This document shows positions 1 to 8,002 of a DNA stretch of 64,000 nt, in pieces. The DNA is from JADZEM01 sp046328125 (lineage in GTDB: Bacteria; Chloroflexota; UBA6077; JACCZL01): the NCBI GenBank assembly GCA_046328125.1, contig JAXLXF010000035.1:11054-75053 (forward strand). Direction: 5' to 3'. The number at the start of each line of letters is the position of its first letter. Position 1 is the first letter of the stretch. The position numbers and the translations under genes are program-made. Below the pieces are notes generated by a model that worked only from the letters and a program-made list of their open reading frames with translations, was not told the DNA's origin and ran no database searches.

Positions 1-1
1 G

Positions 2-343
2 GAAGCGACGGTCGAGCGCGGCATGGCCTCGGCCTCGATCTGGGCGGCGGCCCCGGTCTACTTGCGGGACCTCTCCAATCCGAAGCTCTCGGCAGCGCTG
101 CTGGAGATCGTGGAGAAGGTGCTGCGCGTCGATCTCGGGCTGACGGAGCTGGAAGTAGCGGGCCGCGATCTCGAGCGGCGCATCGACGACGAGCTGGCGC
201 GCCGGCCAGACCTCGAGCGGTTCGTCCGCCGGCTGGCAACAGACACCAATTTCGACCCCGACGACGAGCCGGAGGCCGAGGATCTGCTCGACGATCTGGA
301 GCAGTACCTGCAGCGCCTCCGCGACGACGAGGAGGACGAGTAG
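2..343 (+). CDS. PAC2 family protein, C-terminal part (5' end outside window)
   Basis: The frame is open from the first bases of the window, so the true start lies upstream. The sequence before the internal ATG at 23 (EATVERG, then MASASIWAAAPVYL) reads as continuous protein, which argues against starting at 23. The visible 113 residues match the C-terminal half of PAC2 (proteasome assembly chaperone-like) proteins: an ASIWAAAPVYL stretch, an NPK segment, then helices with many Asp and Glu and a strongly acidic tail ending DDEEDE. PAC2 proteins are cytoplasmic and of poorly defined function in bacteria. The family call is from memory of its C-terminal pattern; the partial status is certain. 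Confidence 0.72.
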   Translation, partial: EATVERGMASASIWAAAPVYLRDLSNPKLSAALLEIVEKVLRVDLGLTELEVAGRDLERRIDDELARRPDLERFVRRLATDTNFDPDDEPEAEDLLDDLEQYLQRLRDDEEDE

Positions 344-496
344 CTGCCCAAAACTGAGACGACGCGCAGCGCGCACCATATGTCATGTTGAGAGTAACGG
401 GGCAACCCGCCGTTGGACTCGTTTCCTGTCACGTCCATCGGCGGGTGCGCGGCCCAGATCGAACGACCTGGCCCTGAGAGTGCGTCATGGTGTCAG

Positions 497-3400
497 CTAT
501 CGGAAGGCGTCTGGCCCGCCGCCAACAAACGTGCGCCAGTCACCGCAGCCGTCGTGGAGCACGACCGGGTTGACGGTGGCTCCGCCGGACGGGACGAGGC
601 GCTGGATCGTAAACGAGACCGAGGTCGTGCCGGCCGGCGGCGTAAACGTGAAGCCGGTCGTTTGACCGGTTGGCCCACCTGTTGGCGTGGTGACGGCCAC
701 GCGGGCATTGTCGAACGATCGACCCTGCGCGCCAAACTGAATCGAGCTGATGGTGCCGCAGCCGGGTCTGGCGGTGACGGTCGCCAGCAGCGTCGGGCCA
801 CTCGGCTGGACGCCCGGCAGGCGAGTGACGGTCACCCCGGCATTCACCTGCGCGAACGTCGCGGTGACGGTCTTCGCGGCGGTCATCGTGACCGTGCAGC
901 TGGTCCCGGACGACGTGTCGCAGCCAGTCCAGCCTGCGAAGCTCGTGCCGGCGGCTGGTGCCGCCGTCAGGGTCACCGACGTGCCAGGAGCAAGCGTCAT
1001 GCTGCAGGTGGCGCCGCAGGCGATGCCGGCCGGAGTGCTGGTGACGGTGCCGGTGCCGGATCCGGCCCTGGTGACGGTCAGGATCGGGTTGGCGGTGAAC
1101 GTCGCGGTCACCGACTTCGCGGCAGACATGGTGACGGTGCAGGACGTGCCGTTCGAGGAGTCACAGCCGGCCCAGCTCGTGAACGTCGAGCCGGCTGCCG
1201 GGCTGGCCGCGAGCGTGACCTGGGTACTGGCGGTGTAGCTCTCGGAGCAGTCCGTGCCGCAAGAGATGCCGGCCGGATTGCTGGTGACCGTGCCACTGCC
1301 GGTGCCGTTCTTGACGAGCGTCAGCAGGAATGTTGACGGGGGCGCCACGTCGAACGTGGCCGTGACCGTCTTGGCGACATCCATCGTGACGATGCACGTA
1401 CCGGTAAGGTTCGTACAGGCGCCGCTCCAGCCCGAGAACACGGAACCCGACGCGGGGGTGGCCGTGAGGGTGACCTGCGTGCCGCTGGCAAAGCTGAACG
1501 TGCAGGTAGCGCCGCAATCGATGCCGGTGGGGCTGCTGGTGACCGTTCCACTTCCCGTCCCATTGCGAGTCACCGTGAGGTTCTTTGGCGTGTCCGCGAT
1601 CACCAGGGTGTAGTCGCGTGTCACCGGGCTCGTCGTCTGTGCGTTTGCGTCGGCTACCCGTATGGTGAACGTCGCTGTCGCGGCGACGGTCGGCGTCCCG
1701 GAGATCGCGCCGGTGGTGCCATTGAGCGTCAGGCCCGTGGGCAGCGTGCCCGTGCTTACCGTCCAGGAATACGGGGCAATTCCCCCTGTCGCCTGAAGTG
1801 ACTTCGAGTATGTGACGCCGACGGTTCCATCAGGTAGGGGTGACAGCGTGCTGATGAACAACGGAGCAACTGTTGCCGTCGAATCTGAGATGGAGTTGTT
1901 TCCCCAGTTCGGGTCGGCGGTCTGACTGGACGCCTGAACCGTGTTCGTCAAGCTCGCGGCTGCCCCTCCATCGACGGCGACGTTCATCGCTATGGATACG
2001 GACGCGCCCGCGGCCAGATCACCCGCGCGGCTACAGGAGATCTCCTGGCCCGTGTGTGAGCACGCCCACCCTTCGCCGGTAGCATTGACGTAGGTGAGAC
2101 CCGCGGGCAGCGTGTCGCGCACCTGCAGCGGACCAACAGCGATTGCAGATCCATTGTTCTTCACCGTCAGCGTATAGCTGCCACCCTGTCCCCGGATGAA
2201 CGAGCCAGCATGGGCGGACTGCGCTTCGATATCAGCCATGGCCGTGAAATTGGTTGCCCGGTAGATCCAAGAGTCGCCGAGCGAGACGTTGTTGGCACTC
2301 GGCGTGTTGTTCTGCCAGCCCTGGCCGCCGAAGAGGCGCACGGTACGACTCGACTCATCCCATACAGCCGCGAAGCTCGTGCGTGGAGCCGGGTGGGAGC
2401 CGCCGGCACTCAGTCTAGACCAGGCCCGCGCGGCGAAGCTGTAACTCCAGACCTCGTCCTTGTACGCCCAGCATTGGTAGCAGTAGTTCTGATACCCATA
2501 CGTGCCACCGTCGATGACGAGCATCTGGTGACCCGTACGATCCCAGACTGCACTCTGTCCCTCGCGACCATCCGGGACCGTGCCGGTGCTGGTGAGCTTC
2601 GTCCACACGCCGGCCGATGGGGAGAACGCCCAGAGCTCGTTGTAGTACGTGTTGTTGTTGAGGCCGCCGGGGTTGTAGACGCCTCCGAACACGAACAGGA
2701 GCTGGTCGTCCTCGCTCCACGCCAGCGAGACGTTGGAACGCTGGCTTGGGATGGTTCCGCCAGCCGTCAGGGCGATCCAGGCGTTCTGGGTCGGGTCGTA
2801 GGCGCGGACGTCGTCCGTCAGGCCCTTGCCCAGGTACACCAGCAGTCGCGCGCCGCCACGATCCCAGACCGCGCCCATGAGCGCCTGCGCCGGCGCCGAG
2901 CCGGATGGCGTCAACTGGTCCCAGCGACGCGTCGCCGGCGTGTAGCTCCAGAGCTGCCAACCGGCCGGCGCACTGTTCGAACCGAACACCAGCATCCGGT
3001 GGTTGGTCGCATCCCAGACGGCCTTCGCCGAGGACAACCGGACCGGGGCGGGCGTCGACGGCAGTTGCTGCTCCCAGAGGTTCGTCGTCCGGTCGTACCG
3101 CCACAACTGATTTGAGACGCCACCGAAGACGAACAACTGCTGATGCTCGTCATCCCAGGCGGTCGCATGTCCTGAGCGTCCGGCCGGCACCGTGCCGGGC
3201 GACACTGATTGCCCCCAAGCGTTTGGAGACGGGAGAGATGGAGCGCTGGATACCGGCGCAGCCTGCGCTGCTCCCGCGGCGTAGACCCACAGATCGCTCA
3301 GCGTGACATTGCTGCCGCTTGGTGTGTTGTTCGGCCAACCCTGGCCGCCGAAGAGGCGGAGAGTCCGAGACGACTCGTCCCAGACTGCCGCGAAATTGAT

Positions 3401-5701
3401 GCGTGAAGCGGGGTGCGTGCCACCGGCGCTGAGCTTCGTCCAACCGCGTGCCACGAAGCTGTAGCTCCAGACCTCGTCCTTGTACGCCCAGCATTGGTAG
3501 CAGTAGTTCTGATACCCATACGTGCCACCGTCGACGAGGAGCATTTGACGCCCTGCGCGATCCCAGACCGCGCTCTGCCCCTCACGGCCATCCGGGACCG
3601 TGCCGGTGCTCGCCACCTCCGTCCACGCGCCGGCCGACGGCGAGAACGCCCAGAGCTCGTTGTAGTACGTGTTGTTGTTGAGGCCGCCGGGGTTGTAGAC
3701 GCCTCCGAACACGAACAGGAGCTGGTCGTCCTCGCTCCACGCCAGCGAGACGTTGGAGCGCTGACTCGGGATCGTGCCGCCGGCCGTCAGGACGGACCAG
3801 GCGTTCTGGGTCGGGTCGTAGGCACGGACGTCGTCGGTCAGGCCCTTGCCCAGGTACACCAGCATCCGCGCGCTGCCGCGATCCCAGACGGCGCCGGCCA
3901 GCGCCTGAGCGGGAGCCGAGCCGGACGGGGTCAGTTGGTCCCAACGGCGCGTGGAGGGCGTGAAGCTCCAGAGCTGCCAGCCAGCCGGGGCGCTGTTCAA
4001 GCCGAAGACCAATATGCGGTGATTGGCCGCGTCCCAGACGGCTTTCGCTGACGAGAGCCGGACCGGAGCCGGCGTGGACGGCAGCTGCTGCTCCCACAGG
4101 TTCGTCGTCCGGTCATATCGCCACAATTCGTTGGTGTTGTTCCCGCCGAACACGAACAACTGCTGGTGCTCGCCGTCCCAGGCGGTCGCATGTCCTGCCC
4201 GTGCCTGTGGTGACGTATTACACGGAGTCACAGATGCCCAGGTGTTGGCGGTAGGCAGCGTCGGAATGACGCACGGCGTGCCCTTCTTGACGGTCAACAC
4301 ACCATTCGGAGAGTACCGAATGGCGCCGCTCTGGTCGGCAACATCAAGGCCCAGTTGGATCTGCTGGTCTGGCAGCGACGACACGTCCCAATCGAAGGTG
4401 TACGGAGATCCGGTGAACTGGTGAACGACGTGCCATTCGCCGTTGTACAGGGCTGTCATGTTTACATGGTCGATCGGCAGGCGCGAGGTGATCTGGGCTG
4501 ACAGCTGCACGACGCCGTTGATAGTTGCACCTGCGGACGGCGTCGTGTATTGGGCGGTGACTGCGTGCCGGTTCTGCCAGGCATCGCCGAGGGCCTTGAG
4601 CGCGTCATCGACCCAGATGACGGCCTGATCGTTGGACAATGGCTCGCTGTGGTTGTTGAACAGGAGGTTGATGCCGTCAGAGATGCATTGCGGGCTGGTC
4701 GCCTTTCCAATCGATCCGAGCTGCTGGTCGGCGTGGATAGTGACCGGCGCGTCATCCCACTTCGCGGTGCCGTATGCCACCGTCACCGTCCCGTCCCATG
4801 GCCACTGACAGGGGTACATACGCAGCGGTAGCTCTAGCCCGTTCACCAGATAGTCAGCCGTCGATTCAATCGACGTCACGTCGAAGGATCGTCCGGCGTC
4901 TGGCAGCGAGGGGACGATGCTCTCAGCCAGACTTCGGTCGTCGTTGGCCAGCTGGAGGTCGCGCATGACGGCGTCGCCGAAGAACCACTGCAGTCCGCCA
5001 TTCCAGGCGAAGCACCAGAAGGAGCCGGTGAACGAGCTGCAGCCATCGCGCACGGCGTTGGCCATCGGGCTCCCGCCCACCGGGCTCTCCAACAATACGA
5101 TGGCATGGACGTGGTCTCGGAGGGCGCTGAGCGGCGAAAGGCGAGCTGCCCACCGCGTCGCCACGACCCCGCCCAGGCTGTACCCAACAAGGTCGATCTG
5201 GGCCTTGGGGTCGCTCGTGACAAGGTCGGCGATCAGCCAGTCGAGCGTCGCGACCTGGATGTCAACGGATTGTTGGGTGTCGCCGACGGTGTAGACGGGC
5301 GTCGCCATGATCGAGGAGAGGTGATCCAGCGTAGCCGATCCCGACGGGCACCCGCCGTTCCAGCCTTCGCAATATCGGCCGCCCGCGGCGTGCTGCGCCG
5401 CAGCCCCGTAACTGAAGAAGACGAAGCCGGCCCAGCCGCCGTTGGGAGGGGCTGCAGTCTCATAATTCAGAAATGCTGCGAAACGCTCGCGGTTCGGAGA
5501 AGCGGCATCCGATGATGTGTGGATGCCGTCGATGAAGACGATGTAGCGGTGTGGAAGATCGTCCGCAAGGGCCAATCTGGTCGCGGCGGGACGTCCCACG
5601 ATGTCGATGAGAACGAGCAGTGTTACCAGCGTGACCAGTCTGGCCAGCCAGACCCTAGACCACTGTTGGCCAGGGTTCACTGGCTCACCCCGCGAGCGCA
5701 C
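497..5701 (-). CDS. Giant secreted lipase-like / Kelch / InlB-type repeat protein
   Basis: A 1,734-residue exported protein. Residues 1-46 form a signal peptide (hydrophobic LVTLVTLLVLIDIV, cleavage near LALA). Residues 50-370 resemble an alpha/beta-hydrolase with the nucleophile elbow GYSLGG (Ser175). An Ig-like domain follows (about 385-470), then two near-identical Kelch-type beta-propeller blocks (about 500-807 and 841-1147) with repeated VFGG and AVWD motifs. Next come a DUF11-like adhesion domain (about 1155-1275), a putative-Ig domain (about 1280-1365) and three cysteine-containing InlB-type repeats (about 1373-1610, GTGSGTVTS and KTVTATF motifs). A C-terminal module shares a CG-W-TFVG motif with the protein at 22941-24590. 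The role is probably extracellular binding plus ester hydrolysis; the substrate is unknown. It is transcribed away from the alcohol dehydrogenase gene. Confidence 0.85.
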   Translation of the reverse strand: MRSRGEPVNPGQQWSRVWLARLVTLVTLLVLIDIVGRPAATRLALADDLPHRYIVFIDGIHTSSDAASPNRERFAAFLNYETAAPPNGGWAGFVFFSYGAAAQHAAGGRYCEGWNGGCPSGSATLDHLSSIMATPVYTVGDTQQSVDIQVATLDWLIADLVTSDPKAQIDLVGYSLGGVVATRWAARLSPLSALRDHVHAIVLLESPVGGSPMANAVRDGCSSFTGSFWCFAWNGGLQWFFGDAVMRDLQLANDDRSLAESIVPSLPDAGRSFDVTSIESTADYLVNGLELPLRMYPCQWPWDGTVTVAYGTAKWDDAPVTIHADQQLGSIGKATSPQCISDGINLLFNNHSEPLSNDQAVIWVDDALKALGDAWQNRHAVTAQYTTPSAGATINGVVQLSAQITSRLPIDHVNMTALYNGEWHVVHQFTGSPYTFDWDVSSLPDQQIQLGLDVADQSGAIRYSPNGVLTVKKGTPCVIPTLPTANTWASVTPCNTSPQARAGHATAWDGEHQQLFVFGGNNTNELWRYDRTTNLWEQQLPSTPAPVRLSSAKAVWDAANHRILVFGLNSAPAGWQLWSFTPSTRRWDQLTPSGSAPAQALAGAVWDRGSARMLVYLGKGLTDDVRAYDPTQNAWSVLTAGGTIPSQRSNVSLAWSEDDQLLFVFGGVYNPGGLNNNTYYNELWAFSPSAGAWTEVASTGTVPDGREGQSAVWDRAGRQMLLVDGGTYGYQNYCYQCWAYKDEVWSYSFVARGWTKLSAGGTHPASRINFAAVWDESSRTLRLFGGQGWPNNTPSGSNVTLSDLWVYAAGAAQAAPVSSAPSLPSPNAWGQSVSPGTVPAGRSGHATAWDDEHQQLFVFGGVSNQLWRYDRTTNLWEQQLPSTPAPVRLSSAKAVWDATNHRMLVFGSNSAPAGWQLWSYTPATRRWDQLTPSGSAPAQALMGAVWDRGGARLLVYLGKGLTDDVRAYDPTQNAWIALTAGGTIPSQRSNVSLAWSEDDQLLFVFGGVYNPGGLNNNTYYNELWAFSPSAGVWTKLTSTGTVPDGREGQSAVWDRTGHQMLVIDGGTYGYQNYCYQCWAYKDEVWSYSFAARAWSRLSAGGSHPAPRTSFAAVWDESSRTVRLFGGQGWQNNTPSANNVSLGDSWIYRATNFTAMADIEAQSAHAGSFIRGQGGSYTLTVKNNGSAIAVGPLQVRDTLPAGLTYVNATGEGWACSHTGQEISCSRAGDLAAGASVSIAMNVAVDGGAAASLTNTVQASSQTADPNWGNNSISDSTATVAPLFISTLSPLPDGTVGVTYSKSLQATGGIAPYSWTVSTGTLPTGLTLNGTTGAISGTPTVAATATFTIRVADANAQTTSPVTRDYTLVIADTPKNLTVTRNGTGSGTVTSSPTGIDCGATCTFSFASGTQVTLTATPASGSVFSGWSGACTNLTGTCIVTMDVAKTVTATFDVAPPSTFLLTLVKNGTGSGTVTSNPAGISCGTDCSESYTASTQVTLAASPAAGSTFTSWAGCDSSNGTSCTVTMSAAKSVTATFTANPILTVTRAGSGTGTVTSTPAGIACGATCSMTLAPGTSVTLTAAPAAGTSFAGWTGCDTSSGTSCTVTMTAAKTVTATFAQVNAGVTVTRLPGVQPSGPTLLATVTARPGCGTISSIQFGAQGRSFDNARVAVTTPTGGPTGQTTGFTFTPPAGTTSVSFTIQRLVPSGGATVNPVVLHDGCGDWRTFVGGGPDAFR
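2262..4204 (-). repeat. 1,020-bp tandem duplication encoding two Kelch blocks
   Basis: About 2262-3181 and 3282-4204 are direct copies offset by 1,020 bp (340 codons). For example, the stretch at 2441-2516 recurs at 3461-3536 almost unchanged. A 3-bp indel near the 4145 end shifts the offset to 1,023. Synonymous and a few missense differences show that the duplication is not brand new. Confidence 0.92.
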
Positions 5702-6010
5702 AGAAAGCAGAGCCTGCTGATCTGTACATGAGAAGAGATGGATTGTGGGAAAAGAGCCACAGTGCCCTCGTGATCCTGGAGCCGCCGCGACACGACTACG
5801 TCGCAGCTACACGATCAACGTATCGAGCAGACTACGGGCAAGGATACTCGAAGCATCGCAAGACTGCAAGACCGATCACCAGAATGCAACCGTGACGACC
5901 GACGGTTCGCGCCACAGGTTTCCGGCTGCTAGGCTCGGGAACAACCCGATGGCGCCGGAGCATGGTGTGATTGGGGTACTCTGTCCGCGTGGCACTCAGG
6001 GAGGACACAC
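5702..6010. other. Gene-free interval between the secreted protein and the alcohol dehydrogenase
   Basis: About 309 bp lie between two divergent genes and must hold both promoters. A good Shine-Dalgarno (GGGAGGA, about 5999-6004) precedes the ATG at 6011. No strong hairpin or convincing coding frame is seen. Confidence 0.5.
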
Positions 6011-7207
6011 ATGAGCTGGCTTCATGACTTCAGCTTCGGGCCGGTGACGCGGATCGTGTTCGGCGTTGGCAAGGCGAAAGAGGCCGGGTCGATCGCCAAA
6101 GGGCTCAACGGGACCGCCGCCCTGGTCATGACCGACGGCGTCCTGCACCGCCTCGGGCTGACCCAGACCATCGAGGCATCGCTGAAAGAGGCTGGCGTCC
6201 GCGTCGAGGTGTTCCCCGGCGTGGTCACCGAGCCGACCCTCGCCTCGGTCGAGGCGGCCGTCGCGATGTACAAGGAGCGCGACTGCGACATCATCGTCGC
6301 GGTGGGCGGCGGCTCGTCGATGGACAGCGCCAAGGCCGTCTCTCTGCTGGTCGGCAACGGCGGGACGTTCCAGGAGTACACTCAGCGCCGCACCGGCGCG
6401 AACTGGGCGCCCGCGAAGGTCGCCTCAAAGAAGGGGCCGGACGTCATCACCGTCCCGACCACGGCCGGCACCGGCGCTGAGGCGACCGCCGGCTGCGGCG
6501 TCTTCGATCCGGAGAGCGGCATCAAGCTGTGGGCTGGGGGGCCGCACGTCCGCCCGACCGTCGCCCTCTGCGACCCGGCCCTGACCACCTCGATGCCGCC
6601 GAAGGTGACCGCCGACACGGGATTTGACGCGCTCTCACAGGGCATCGAGGGCGTCCTGACCCTGCCGGTCAACCCGTACGCCGACACCCTCCTGATGAAG
6701 GCGATCGAAGCGATCGGCCAGAACCTGAGCAAGGCGTTCGCGAACGGCCAGAACATGGAGGCCCGCGCCGCGATGCTCGGCGCCGCCACGATGGTCGGCA
6801 CCTCGTTCGGGTTCACCGGCCTGATCCACGTCCACACCTTCGCCGAGGTGCTGGGCGACCTGACCCACCTGCCGCACGGGCGGCTGATCGGGCTGATGCT
6901 GCCGCACGTGCTGGAGTGGGTGGCCCCGGCCTGCCCGGAGAAGCTGACCGCCATCGCGCGGGCGCTCGGCGAGAACGTGGACGGCCTCTCGCTGACCCAG
7001 GGCGCCGACCGCTGCCTGGCCGCGATCCATCGCCTGCGCGACGAGACCGAGGTGAACGAGCCGCTCAGCTCGCACGGGATGAGCGAGGAGGCGGTTCAGA
7101 CCTGCGCCGAGCGGGTCTTCGCACAGCACGCGCCGCGCTCGAACGCCGGGCCGCGCTCGTTCCGGAGCCTGGACGAGGTGGTGGCGCTGCTGCGGCGGGC
7201 GTACTAG
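6011..7207 (+). CDS. Iron-type alcohol dehydrogenase family protein with altered metal site
   Basis: A 398-residue group III (iron-containing) alcohol dehydrogenase-fold protein, of normal length for the family. It would reduce or oxidise an alcohol/aldehyde pair with NAD(P). The nucleotide-binding motif GGGSSMDSAK (99-108) and the PTTAGTGAEAT segment (149-159) are intact. The usual metal ligands are Asp, His, His, His. Here Asp206 is kept (TGFDAL), the next ligand is Gln210 (DALSQ instead of DALTH), the third is Glu279 (TFAEVLG instead of MAHPLG) and the last is His289 (LPHG). The metal or substrate may therefore differ from FucO-like enzymes. The start is supported by GGGAGGA upstream. The substrate cannot be told from sequence. 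Confidence 0.9.
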   Translation: MSWLHDFSFGPVTRIVFGVGKAKEAGSIAKGLNGTAALVMTDGVLHRLGLTQTIEASLKEAGVRVEVFPGVVTEPTLASVEAAVAMYKERDCDIIVAVGGGSSMDSAKAVSLLVGNGGTFQEYTQRRTGANWAPAKVASKKGPDVITVPTTAGTGAEATAGCGVFDPESGIKLWAGGPHVRPTVALCDPALTTSMPPKVTADTGFDALSQGIEGVLTLPVNPYADTLLMKAIEAIGQNLSKAFANGQNMEARAAMLGAATMVGTSFGFTGLIHVHTFAEVLGDLTHLPHGRLIGLMLPHVLEWVAPACPEKLTAIARALGENVDGLSLTQGADRCLAAIHRLRDETEVNEPLSSHGMSEEAVQTCAERVFAQHAPRSNAGPRSFRSLDEVVALLRRAY

Positions 7208-7228
7208 CTCCGGCTCGTCGAAGCTTGT

Positions 7229-7266
7229 CGGCAGCTGGCGGCGGGAGCTCTCGCCACCAGCTGCCG
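7229..7266 (+). terminator. Hairpin after the alcohol dehydrogenase
   Basis: Ten-base perfect arms (CGGCAGCTGG at 7229-7238 and CCAGCTGCCG at 7257-7266) lie 21 bases after the stop codon at 7205-7207. There is no T-run, so it could be a terminator or an mRNA-stabilising stem before the next gene at 7299. Confidence 0.5.
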
Positions 7267-7298
7267 GGAAGTCTGCACAGGAGATGGAGGCGCGAACG

Positions 7299-7736
7299 AT
7301 GGCTGACTATCTACCGCCCGCCTGGGATTGGGTGCGCGAGCAAGTCGAGGCGTACGAAGGCTCGGGTGGGAAAGCGGGCACGACCCTCCGCGACACCGGC
7401 CTGCCGGTGATCATCGTGACCTACGTCGGGAGGAAGACGGGCGCCAATCGCAAGGCGCCGCTGATGCGGGTCGTCACCGAGGACGGCAAGTATGTGCTCG
7501 TCGCGTCCAAGGGCGGCGCGCCCGAGAATCCGACCTGGTACTACAGCCTGCGCGAACAGCCGGAAGTCACGATCCAGGATCACGAGCGAATCTTCAAGGC
7601 TCGCATCTACGAAGTGACCGACCCCGACGAGCGAGCCCGGCTCTGGGACGTCTCCGTGCAAGCGTACCCGCCGTACGCGGAGTACCAGCAGAAGACGAGC
7701 CGTCAGATCCCGATGTTCGTGGCCGAGCCCGTGTAG
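7299..7736 (+). CDS. Nitroreductase/deazaflavin (F420)-dependent oxidoreductase, Ddn family
   Basis: A 145-residue split-barrel protein like Mycobacterium Ddn (formerly DUF385). Family features seen are the VTYVGRKTG motif, APLMRV, the segment ASKGGAPENPTWYYSL, then PEVTIQD. These belong to the cofactor-binding core. Such proteins use reduced F420 to reduce quinones or other small molecules; the substrate here is unknown. I chose the ATG at 7299 because GGAGG sits 8 bases upstream; the in-frame ATG at 7284 has its purine run touching the start codon. It follows the alcohol dehydrogenase in the same direction and could be co-transcribed despite the hairpin between them. Confidence 0.87.
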   Translation: MADYLPPAWDWVREQVEAYEGSGGKAGTTLRDTGLPVIIVTYVGRKTGANRKAPLMRVVTEDGKYVLVASKGGAPENPTWYYSLREQPEVTIQDHERIFKARIYEVTDPDERARLWDVSVQAYPPYAEYQQKTSRQIPMFVAEPV

Positions 7737-8002
7737 CGCGCGGGGCCGCTCAACCGCTTCATCTTGCGTTCATCTTCGCCCGATATGCATGATTTAGTCG
7801 TTCCGCCCGTCTTCTGTCAGGGCGTACACTTCGCCGCGCTCAGCTGTCCGCGACGCCAGCTCGCCGATGGGAGACCCGTATCCGGACGTCAACGTCGTGG
7901 CCCGCGCGCCCGTTCGCGTTCACCAGACGAGCGCTAGCAAGGGCGCCGCGGACCTGGCGCACCCGCCTGCGGACCCACGCCCGAGCGGCGCTCGCCCTGG
8001 AA

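Noticed and set aside
5745..6014. 89-codon frame before the alcohol dehydrogenase
   Set aside because: Random-looking composition and it overlaps the ribosome-binding site and start of the next gene.
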